Positions 6,108 through 10,858 of a DNA stretch of 10,858 nucleotides are shown one piece after another. The DNA comes from an uncultured Faecalibacterium sp. (GTDB lineage: Bacteria; Bacillota; Clostridia; Oscillospirales; Ruminococcaceae): the NCBI GenBank assembly GCA_934561115.1, contig CAKTFS010000039.1, positions 1 to 10,858 of the forward strand, read 5' to 3'. Positions within the stretch are counted from its first letter, which is position 1, and each line of letters begins with the position of its first letter. The notes beneath the pieces were generated by a model. It was not told the DNA's origin, ran no database searches, and saw only the letters and a program-made list of their open reading frames with translations. Both the position numbers and the translations under genes were made by a program.

Positions 6108-6148
6108 GTAAATCGGGAAAATCTGCGGATTTTCCCGATTTACTTTTT
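6108..6148 (+). terminator. Terminator of the pullulanase gene (CTGCGG loop)
   Basis: A perfect 16-bp stem, GTAAATCGGGAAAATC and GATTTTCCCGATTTAC, closes a TGCG loop and is followed by TTTTTC. It adjoins C4 with no spacer. Its stem differs from that after C2, but stem length, loop and tail (TTTTTCAC) are the same. Confidence 0.88.
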
Positions 6149-6168
6149 CACGGATGGGGTTTGGAACG

Positions 6169-6322
6169 AACTCCCTCAGTCAAAGCCTGACGGCTTTGCC
6201 AGCTCCCTCGGGGAGGGAGCCTCTGGCGCGCCCGGAAGCTTTGCGCTTTAGCCGGAAAGTTTACCGTTATGCCAAAGGCCCCATCCCAGAGGGGGCTGTC
6301 GCCGTAGGCGACTGGGGGAGTT
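6169..6322. repeat. A2: second MITE-like element
   Basis: A 154-bp element with ends AACTCCCTCAGTCA (6169-6182) and CGACTGGGGGAGTT (6309-6322). It has the same interior as A1: AAAGCCTGACGGCTTTG, AGCTCCCTCGG-GAGGGAGCCTCTGGC, then GCCAAAGGCCCCATC and GAGGGGGCTG. It stands between the pullulanase terminator and the terminator of the PadR operon. No coding capacity. Confidence 0.8.
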
Positions 6323-6334
6323 TTTTTCACAACC

Positions 6335-6384
6335 AAAAAGGGGCTGTTGCACTTTCAGCTAAAACGATGTGCAACAGCCCCTTT
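6335..6384 (-). terminator. Terminator of the PadR operon
   Basis: AAAGGGGCTGTTGCAC (6337-6352) and GTGCAACAGCCCCTTT (6369-6384) form a perfect 16-bp stem with a 16-nt loop. On the minus strand the stem ends in CCCCTTTTTGG, 28 bases after the stop of the membrane partner gene. It may act in both directions, since the plus strand also ends in a short T run. Confidence 0.85.
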
Positions 6385-6411
6385 ATAAATTCAAACTGAT
6401 CTTTCCGCGCA

Positions 6412-6846
6412 TTACTTTGCCATGGTTGGCGGAAGAGAGCCGCTTGTTTCGATTGCTGGTCCAATTACATAATAGGATGGCTGAATCAGTTCCTGAAACC
6501 AGAAAAACAGCCCATAGGCAAACCAGAGCACTGCACAGGCGATCAAAACGCCTGCCAGAACGATGGCCAGCACCCTGCGCCACTGATACTTTTTCAGGAG
6601 CTGCTGCACCTGCTTTGCATCCATCTCGCTCAGCACATTTTCGGCAGCCTGCGCAGGCGTGCCAAATACCCGCACAAGCTCCTGATAATCCGCTGTGGGA
6701 TGCTCGTCCAGATACTCCTCAATGGATTCCGCCAGCTGTGCAAGCGTTCGTTCCCGCAGCTCCGGCACACAGGCCAGAGCACGGCGCAGCTCCCGGCAAT
6801 AGCGGCGGCAAAGCTTTTGCTTTTCCTGCTCTTTCTCACGGTTCAA
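6412..6846 (-). CDS. Single-pass membrane protein paired with PadR (HAAS-like N-terminus)
   Basis: A 144-residue protein. Residues 1-86 are charged and helical, with an LAESIEEYLDEHPTADYQELVRVFGTP segment typical of the small cytoplasmic helical domain (HAAS/DUF1700-like) found in membrane proteins encoded beside PadR regulators. Then come a basic patch (KKYQWRR), one membrane helix (about 92-116) and a short tail of about 28 residues, probably outside the cell. The start codon is TTG at 6846-6844, with GAGGTG 7 bases upstream and an 11-base overlap with the padR gene, so translation is probably coupled. By analogy with such pairs it may relay an envelope signal or hold a partner protein at the membrane; this is inference. 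A strong terminator follows. Confidence 0.8.
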   Translation of the reverse strand: MNREKEQEKQKLCRRYCRELRRALACVPELRERTLAQLAESIEEYLDEHPTADYQELVRVFGTPAQAAENVLSEMDAKQVQQLLKKYQWRRVLAIVLAGVLIACAVLWFAYGLFFWFQELIQPSYYVIGPAIETSGSLPPTMAK

Positions 6847-7192
6847 TATCCGTCACCTCTTTCTGGCAACTGGTCAGAATTTCCTGCACGCCCTGCTGGA
6901 CCGTCATATACTCCGCAAAGATCTTTTGGAAATACGCCCGCCCGGCTGGCTCCAGATGGTAATAGGTACGCTTGCGGCGCTTGCCCACCAGCTCTTCCCG
7001 GGCCGAAATATACCCGTTGTCCTGCAATCGGTACAGAGTCGGGTACATTGAAGTTTCCAGCAGTGTGAACTTTTCATGGCTTCGTTCCCGCATCGCCTGC
7101 GCCATCTCATAGCCATACATATCCTGTTGGCTTAAAAGAGCAAGCAGAACGATCTCGGTCACACCGCGCTTTAAATTTTCAGAGACTCCCAT
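6836..7192 (-). CDS. PadR-family transcriptional regulator
   Basis: A 118-residue DNA-binding repressor of the short PadR class. The winged helix-turn-helix spans about residues 8-86: ILLALL-type first helix (TEIVLLALLSQQDMYGYEMA), recognition helix SMYPTLYRLQDNGYI (48-62), wing with GKRRKRTYYHLEPAGRAYF (70-88), and a C-terminal dimerisation helix to 110. The Y-P-x-L-x-R-L and Y-x-L-T/E-x-x-G signatures of the family are clear. The start at 7192 has GGAG about 9 bases upstream. First gene of a two-gene unit with the membrane protein at 6412. Its promoter contains a palindrome that may be its own operator (7231-7255), and a divergent gene for a secreted protein shares the 227-bp space upstream. 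The inducing ligand is unknown. Confidence 0.93.
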   Translation of the reverse strand: MGVSENLKRGVTEIVLLALLSQQDMYGYEMAQAMRERSHEKFTLLETSMYPTLYRLQDNGYISAREELVGKRRKRTYYHLEPAGRAYFQKIFAEYMTVQQGVQEILTSCQKEVTDIEP

Positions 7193-7225
7193 GACATTTT
7201 CTCCAATTCCGGTATTGGTATTTTG

Positions 7226-7255
7226 ATTATATCTACAAACTTATTCGTTGTAAAT
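7226..7255 (-). promoter_or_regulatory. padR promoter with probable PadR operator
   Basis: Minus strand: -35 TTTACA (7249-7254), 17-bp spacer, -10 TATAAT (7226-7231). The spacer is covered by a dyad: plus-strand ATCTACAAAC (7231-7240), 5 bases, CGTTGTAAAT (7246-7255), with TACAA/TTGTA perfectly inverted. A repressor bound here would block the promoter. That the repressor is the PadR protein itself is inferred from the common autoregulation of the family. Confidence 0.7.
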
Positions 7256-7276
7256 ACTATTCGTCAAATAATACGC

Positions 7277-7305
7277 TTGACAAATATAAATAGTCCTGCT
7301 ATTTT
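7277..7305 (+). promoter_or_regulatory. Distal promoter (P1) toward the secreted protein gene
   Basis: -35 TTGACA (7277-7282), 17-bp spacer, -10 TATTTT (7300-7305). A perfect dyad AAATAG-TCCTG-CTATTT (7288-7304) covers the spacer and the -10 box and could be an operator. Downstream, GAGGGG and ATG (7345) open a four-codon frame (MQKS, stop 7357-7359) before the second promoter. Confidence 0.55.
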
Positions 7306-7355
7306 TGATACAGTAAAAACATTTTACAGAAAAGAGGGGTTCCCATGCAGAAGTC

Positions 7356-7391
7356 TTGATGTTTCCAATGCTAACGCCTATAGTCTATAAT
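7356..7391 (+). promoter_or_regulatory. Proximal promoter (P2) of the secreted protein gene
   Basis: -35 TTGATG (7356-7361), 17-bp spacer, -10 TATAGT (7379-7384); an overlapping TATAAT (7386-7391) pairs instead with TTTCCA at 18-bp spacing. Either gives a transcript start 20-35 nt before the start codon at 7420. Confidence 0.55.
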
Positions 7392-7419
7392 CTTCTTGTT
7401 CTGCAACGGAGGAAAAACA

Positions 7420-7947
7420 ATGCGTAATTCTATGTTAAAGCGGGTCATTGGTGCGCTCCTGTGCACAGCAGTTTTGCTGGCATCGTTTTCCGTTTATGCT
7501 TTTGCCGCAAAAGAGCCGCAAAGCACAAACCCTTCCTCTGCCACGGTGTCCTTTGGCGTGCAGACCGCGCAGTTTATCGAATCCCGCACCGAGATCACTG
7601 CGGATGGCACGCAGAGGCGGTATGGCACGCTGGCATTTTCCTTTGAAGTCGAAAACGCTTCTTTTGAAGCCCATCTGCCGATCATTTTGAAAAAGCTGCC
7701 GGATGGCAGTACGCAGTACGAAACCGCAACGGATTGGTTCAGCGTTCAGGCAAAGCCGAACCGCAACGCCGCCCTTCCGACTGCACAGCAGGAAGCGGTT
7801 CCCCATTGGTATGTAGAACAGGCACAATGTGCTGTTTATGAATCGAGCACCGATCCTGCCCGTTTGATCCTGACCGTACAGGGCGTGCTGCAGGGCGAGA
7901 ACTGGGATCGCGTGCCTTTCAGCGGTTCCAGCGAGTATTACTTCTGA
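7420..7947 (+). CDS. Small secreted protein of unknown function
   Basis: A 175-residue precursor. The N-terminus has a basic stretch (MLKR), a hydrophobic core (about residues 9-25) and an AFA-A site, so signal peptidase I should cut after A29. There is no lipobox at the site and no C-terminal anchor or sorting motif, so the product (about 146 residues) should be released or wall-associated. The mature part is rich in beta-forming segments (ATVSFGVQTAQFI, YGTLAFSFEVENASFEAHLPIIL, RLILTVQGVLQG) and may be one beta-sandwich domain; I do not recognise the family. It has one cysteine (C137). The start at 7420 has GGAGG 7 bases upstream. It is divergent from padR across a region with regulatory dyads, so joint control is possible. 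It ends 50 bases before a terminator shared with htrA. Confidence 0.8.
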   Translation: MRNSMLKRVIGALLCTAVLLASFSVYAFAAKEPQSTNPSSATVSFGVQTAQFIESRTEITADGTQRRYGTLAFSFEVENASFEAHLPIILKKLPDGSTQYETATDWFSVQAKPNRNAALPTAQQEAVPHWYVEQAQCAVYESSTDPARLILTVQGVLQGENWDRVPFSGSSEYYF

Positions 7948-7996
7948 ATCACTCCTCTGTTTTTGACATTCTCTTTTTTATATGCTTAAACCAAAA

Positions 7997-8037
7997 CGAG
8001 AGCCGGCGGCTTACAGGCCACCGGCTCTCGCTTTCTT
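7997..8037. terminator. Bidirectional terminator between convergent genes
   Basis: CGAGAGCCGGCGG and CCACCGGCTCTCG form a stem of about 13 bp with one mismatch around an 8-nt loop. A CTTTCTTT tract follows on the plus strand, and GTTTTGGTTT follows on the minus strand. It serves the secreted protein gene (plus) and the protease gene (minus). Confidence 0.8.
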
Positions 8038-8047
8038 TATGCTATTT

Positions 8048-9430
8048 TCAGCTGTTATCTGCGCCCTTTTCGCCAAGGGTGACGGTAACGGTCTGCATCT
8101 GGCCGCCGCGTGCGACGGTGATCTCGATGGTGTCACCGGCCTTGTGGTTCTGCATCAGGGTGCCAAGGTCGCTCTGGCTGGCCACCTCGCTGCCGTCCAC
8201 GCTCACGATGCGGTCACCGGTCTGCAGGCCTGCCTTGTCGGCAGGGCCCCCCTTGACCACCTCCACGATGTAGACACCGTAGGCGTTCACGCCCAACTGG
8301 GCAGCGGTCTGGGCGTCGGTCACGGCATAGTAGCTGATGCCCAGATAGGGCCGCCCGGTCACATAGCCGTTTTCCAGCAGCTCCTGCGCCACCTTCACGG
8401 CGTCATTTACCGGAATGGCAAAGCCCAGACCCTCGGCATCGCTGTCGGAGGACTTTGCATTGACGATGCCCACCAGCTCGCCGTTCATGTTGAACAGGCC
8501 GCCACCGGAGTTGCCGGGGCTGACGGAGGCATCCATCTGGATCAGGGACATGGTATTGACAGAGCTTGTGCCCTGAATGCTGACACTGCGGTTCAGTGCG
8601 CTGACGATGCCGCTGGTCACGGTGCCGCCCAGCTCACCCAAGGGGTTGCCCACGGCCATGACGCTCTCGCCCACCTTCAGATTGTCGCTGTCGCCCACAG
8701 TGGCGGGGGTCAGGCCGGTGGCGTCGACCTTGACCACGGCGATATCACTGGTGGTATCCTCGCCCACCAGCGTAGCGGGGTAATCCTTGTCGCCGATGCT
8801 CACAGTGATGTTGGAAGCACCGCTCACCACATGGGCGCAGGTGAGGATATAGCCGTCCGAGCTGATGATGACGCCGCTGCCGGCGCCGCTTTCCACCTGA
8901 CTCTGGCCGTACCAGGACCACTGGGAGTAGACCACCTGCTCGGTGGTGATGACCACCACGCTGGGGCTGACCATCTCGGCCACCTGTGCGGTGCTCAGGC
9001 CGGTGCTGCTGGTGGCGCTGATAGAATTGCCGGTGCTGTCGGTGCTGCTGTCAGAGCTGGCCGGGCGCTCCACCTGCTGGATGACCACCTTGCTGCCGCC
9101 GCCGTATTTTGCACCCACAAAGCCGCCCGCAAAGCCCATAGCTGCTGCCAGCACCAGCGCCACGGCGCTGCGTGCCAGCTTTTTGCCATTGAACTTCTTC
9201 TTGCGGCGGGGCTTTTCCGGCTGCGCCGGGGCACTGTACTGCGGCTGCTCCGGCGGGGTGGGCGGCACGCTGCCGCCGTCTGCCGGGGCGGTATACGCCG
9301 GGCGCACAGGCTGCGCGTCCGGCTCGTTATACTGATTCGCCGTGTTCATGCCGCTGCTGCCCACGTTGGGGTAGCCGGTCTCGTTATTGGAAGCGGAATA
9401 ATCGTATTCCCACTTGTTCTCGTTTTCCAT
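8048..9430 (-). CDS. htrA: HtrA/DegP-like membrane-anchored serine protease
   Basis: A trypsin-fold protease of the HtrA family that degrades or refolds damaged proteins at the cell surface. 460 residues: a long proline-, asparagine- and glutamine-rich cytoplasmic head (1-73), a basic stretch (RRKKKFNGKK), one membrane helix (about 84-105), a Ser/Thr-rich linker (122-145), the protease domain (about 146-355) and one PDZ domain (about 360-453). The catalytic triad is complete: H200 in TCAHVVSG, D229 in TTSDIAVVKV and S308 in SPGNSGGGL. The layout matches Gram-positive HtrA/YyxA-type proteins. The start at 9430 has AAGGATG 8 bases upstream. An in-frame ATG at 9451 is less likely, as it overlaps the leader without a ribosome site. 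The leader contains a hairpin (9464-9492). It is a single-gene unit. Confidence 0.95.
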   Translation of the reverse strand: MENENKWEYDYSASNNETGYPNVGSSGMNTANQYNEPDAQPVRPAYTAPADGGSVPPTPPEQPQYSAPAQPEKPRRKKKFNGKKLARSAVALVLAAAMGFAGGFVGAKYGGGSKVVIQQVERPASSDSSTDSTGNSISATSSTGLSTAQVAEMVSPSVVVITTEQVVYSQWSWYGQSQVESGAGSGVIISSDGYILTCAHVVSGASNITVSIGDKDYPATLVGEDTTSDIAVVKVDATGLTPATVGDSDNLKVGESVMAVGNPLGELGGTVTSGIVSALNRSVSIQGTSSVNTMSLIQMDASVSPGNSGGGLFNMNGELVGIVNAKSSDSDAEGLGFAIPVNDAVKVAQELLENGYVTGRPYLGISYYAVTDAQTAAQLGVNAYGVYIVEVVKGGPADKAGLQTGDRIVSVDGSEVASQSDLGTLMQNHKAGDTIEITVARGGQMQTVTVTLGEKGADNS

Positions 9431-9463
9431 GTTACTACATCCTTCCCTCAAAGGCCGGTCCGC

Positions 9464-9492
9464 AGGGACATCTGTTCCTTTGAACTGTCCCT
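9464..9492 (-). promoter_or_regulatory. Nested palindrome in the htrA leader or promoter start
   Basis: AGGGACA-TCT-GTTC-CTTT-GAAC-TGTCCCT: two nested perfect inverted repeats giving an 11-bp stem with a 3-nt bulge. Just upstream on the minus strand is TACAAT (9493-9498), a possible -10 box without a clear -35. The palindrome would therefore lie at or just after the transcript start, a position suited to an operator or a 5' stabilising hairpin. Confidence 0.5.
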
Positions 9493-9568
9493 ATTGTAAC
9501 TGTCAAATGTGAAAATGAATCGCTTGCGCCGTGAAGAATATGTGAAATGCGGTCCTGCTTTTCCGCCC

Positions 9569-9597
9569 TTGACAGCTGCGCCGCCGCTTGCTATTGT
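9569..9597 (+). promoter_or_regulatory. Promoter of the GNAT-methyltransferase gene
   Basis: -35 TTGACA (9569-9574, consensus), 17-bp spacer, -10 TATTGT (9592-9597). Transcription would start near 9604, about 30 nt before the start codon at 9635. Confidence 0.75.
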
Positions 9598-9634
9598 AAG
9601 GGAAGAACATCGGCCCGTCAAGGAGGAGCTTTTT

Positions 9635-10501
9635 ATGGAACTGCGCCGCACCGAACAGGGGTTTGCCCTGTATAAAGAAAAGGACTGCATCGGAGAATGC
9701 ACCCTCTCCCCCGCCCCCAAGGGCGCACAGCTTACCGCCCTGTGCATCCTGCCCCGGTGGCGGCGCAAGGGCTACGGCTCCTACCTGTTAAAAGAAGTAT
9801 TGCGCAGCTTTGGCGGCTATGACCGGGAAGCCGCCACGGTTTTTACCGCCCCGCTGCCGGAAAACGCCGCCGAGCTTGCCTTCTGGGGCAAATTCGGCTT
9901 TGCCGCCGAGGGCGGGCAGCTGGTGCGCCGCCGCACCCCGGATTTGACGGCGGTCAAGTTCGTGCAGGACTTTTTAGCCGCCCGGCTGGTGCACCCGCAG
10001 CTGTGCGTGGACACCACCTGCGGCAACGGCGGCGACACCGCCTTTCTGTGCAATCTGACCGTCCCCGCCGGGCGGGTGCTGGCCTTTGACGTGCAGCCCG
10101 AGGCCATCCGCTCCACCCGCGCCCGGCTGGAGCAGGCAAATGTGCCCGCCGACCGGTACAGCCTTGTCTGCGGCAGCCACGCCGACCTGTTACAGTATGT
10201 GCAGCCCGGCACCGCCGATGCAGTCATGTTCAACTTCGGCTGGCTGCCGGGGGCGGACCACGGGGTGTTTTCCACCGCGCAGAGCAGCATCCCCGCCTTG
10301 CAGGCGGCATTGCAGGCGGTGCGCCCCGGCGGCATCGTGAGCGCCATCCTGTACAGCGGGGCGGTCATCGGCTCGGACGAAAAACAGGCGGTGCTGCGTT
10401 TTCTGCGGGCACTTCCGCTGAAAAGTTTCACCGTTCTGGTGTGTGATTTTGCCAATTGGGCCGAAACTGCCCCTCTGCCCTGCCTGATCCTGAAAAAATA
10501 A
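9635..10501 (+). CDS. Fusion: GNAT acetyltransferase domain + MnmM (YtqB)-like tRNA methyltransferase
   Basis: A 288-residue cytoplasmic protein with two domains. Residues 1-105 are a compact GNAT fold: LTALCILPRWRRKGYGSYLL holds the acetyl-CoA loop R-R-K-G-Y-G (43-48), and ELAFWGKFGFAAEG (80-93) the usual F-x2-x-x-G-F motif. Residues 107-288 are a class I SAM-dependent methyltransferase: DTTCGNGGDTAFL (126-138, SAM loop), FDVQ (151-154, acidic residue for SAM ribose), and FNFGWLPGADH (199-209), which is characteristic of the YtqB/MnmM family. MnmM in Bacillus methylates nm5s2U to mnm5s2U at tRNA position 34. The later family motif Y-x-G-H is Y-S-G-A here (240-243). The start at 9635 has AAGGAGGAGC 5 bases upstream; an open stretch continues upstream but lies across the promoter. 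What the GNAT domain acetylates is unknown. Confidence 0.85.
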   Translation: MELRRTEQGFALYKEKDCIGECTLSPAPKGAQLTALCILPRWRRKGYGSYLLKEVLRSFGGYDREAATVFTAPLPENAAELAFWGKFGFAAEGGQLVRRRTPDLTAVKFVQDFLAARLVHPQLCVDTTCGNGGDTAFLCNLTVPAGRVLAFDVQPEAIRSTRARLEQANVPADRYSLVCGSHADLLQYVQPGTADAVMFNFGWLPGADHGVFSTAQSSIPALQAALQAVRPGGIVSAILYSGAVIGSDEKQAVLRFLRALPLKSFTVLVCDFANWAETAPLPCLILKK

Positions 10502-10510
10502 CGAAAACCC

Positions 10511-10539
10511 TTGCATTATCACGCGTTTTCGTATAGAAT
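10511..10539 (+). promoter_or_regulatory. Candidate promoter for the gene at the right edge
   Basis: -35 TTGCAT (10511-10516), 17-bp spacer, -10 TAGAAT (10534-10539). It overlaps the inverted repeat ACGAAAAC (10501-10508) / GTTTTCGT (10525-10532) directly behind the GNAT-methyltransferase stop, which may be a weak terminator or an operator. If used, the leader would run through element A3. Confidence 0.45.
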
Positions 10540-10563
10540 AAGGTGCGTATGTGTAAAAACAGG

Positions 10564-10727
10564 AACCCTCTCAGTCACGGCTGACGCCGTGCCAGACTCC
10601 CCCTTTTGTCGCTGCGCGACATCTTCCCCCGGCCGGGGGAAGTCTTCCCTCGAAGGGGGAGCTTCGCGCAAAACCTCCCCCTTTCGGGGGAGGTGGCATG
10701 ACGCAAAGCGGCATGACGGAGAGGGTT
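10564..10727. repeat. A3: diverged MITE-like element
   Basis: A 164-bp element with ends AACCCTCTCAGTCA (10564-10577) and TGACGGAGAGGGTT (10714-10727), inverted with one mismatch. Interior hairpins: GTCGCTGCGCGAC, CTTCCCCCGGCCGGGGGAAG and CCTCCCCCTTTCGGGGGAGG. The ends resemble those of A1 and A2 (CTC.CTCAGTCA), but the interior is different. The remaining space to 10827 shows nothing else recognisable. Confidence 0.7.
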
Positions 10728-10827
10728 TTCTCAGAAAGCAGGATGGAGGCTCCCATGTAAGACACCATCTGTCTGCCATTTATTCTCTGCCTTGCAAAGG
10801 CAATTTTTATAGGAGAAACTACGATCT

Positions 10828-10858
10828 ATGACAAATCGTGAAGAGATCGAACGCCGCA
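10828..10858 (+). CDS. Start of a gene leaving the window (unknown product)
   Basis: ATG at 10828 preceded by TAGGAG 12-13 bases upstream. Ten codons are visible, reading MTNREEIERR, a hydrophilic helical start. Too little to assign. The spacing of the ribosome site is longer than usual, so the start may differ. Confidence 0.5.
   Translation, partial: MTNREEIERR

Noticed and set aside
9471..9485. Possible LexA (SOS) box from GTTC/GAAC in the htrA leader
   Set aside because: The Firmicutes LexA site is GAAC-N4-GTTC; here the order is GTTC-N4-GAAC, which does not match.
7982..9499. A 505-codon open frame on the plus strand, rich in His, Ala and Gly
   Set aside because: Antisense to htrA with its complete catalytic triad and PDZ domain; the composition is that of a shadow frame and it starts inside a terminator.
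9509..9634. N-terminal extension of the GNAT-methyltransferase from an ATG at 9509
   Set aside because: It contains the consensus promoter 9569-9597; the AAGGAGG site fits the ATG at 9635 far better.

Overview
The window looks like a chromosomal segment of a GC-rich gut Clostridia species, most likely Faecalibacterium or a close Oscillospiraceae relative. This is inferred from Gram-positive expression signals (strong AGGAGG-type ribosome sites, TTGACA/TATAAT promoters with 17-bp spacing), a T-box-controlled aminoacyl-tRNA synthetase, a PadR/membrane-protein pair, and intergenic spaces packed with short structured repeats. No rRNA, tRNA, CRISPR array, phage or transposase gene is visible.

Layout. 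(1) 1-1450, minus strand: a five- or six-helix membrane protein gene, then threonyl-tRNA synthetase (thrS, running off the left edge) behind a complete T-box leader with promoter, ACC specifier, antiterminator and terminator. (2) 1525-1875: a repeat block (elements called here A1, B1, a tetraloop hairpin and C1). (3) 1894-2897, plus: a sugar-nucleotidyltransferase-like gene with its own promoter. (4) 2918-3310: a nearly mirror-symmetric repeat block between two convergent genes. (5) 3339-3779, minus: a small helical protein of unknown role. (6) 3911-5932, plus: a cytoplasmic type I pullulanase. (7) 5934-6384: a third repeat block with terminators for both flanking genes. (8) 6412-7255, minus: a PadR regulator and an overlapping single-pass membrane partner under one promoter that carries a likely PadR operator. 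(9) 7277-7947, plus: a divergent gene for a small secreted protein with two candidate promoters. (10) 8048-9430, minus: an HtrA/DegP-type membrane-anchored serine protease. (11) 9569-10501, plus: a GNAT acetyltransferase domain fused to an MnmM (YtqB)-like tRNA methyltransferase domain. (12) 10511-10858: a promoter, another A-type repeat, and the first codons of a gene that leaves the window.

Functional links are loose. The pullulanase and nucleotidyltransferase fit storage or dietary alpha-glucan and sugar-nucleotide metabolism. thrS and the MnmM-like gene concern tRNA charging and modification. PadR, its membrane partner and HtrA suggest envelope sensing and protein quality control. The most unusual content lies between genes. 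A roughly 60-bp element (C) occurs four times; all copies keep two interleaved complementary segments that could form an H-type pseudoknot, one copy with a compensatory change. Each copy is followed by a hairpin whose stem sequence differs every time. Three of the hairpins keep a C(UGCG)G tetraloop and the fourth has a large insertion in its loop. A TTTTCAC-like tail and, in places, a long imperfect palindrome (B) follow.
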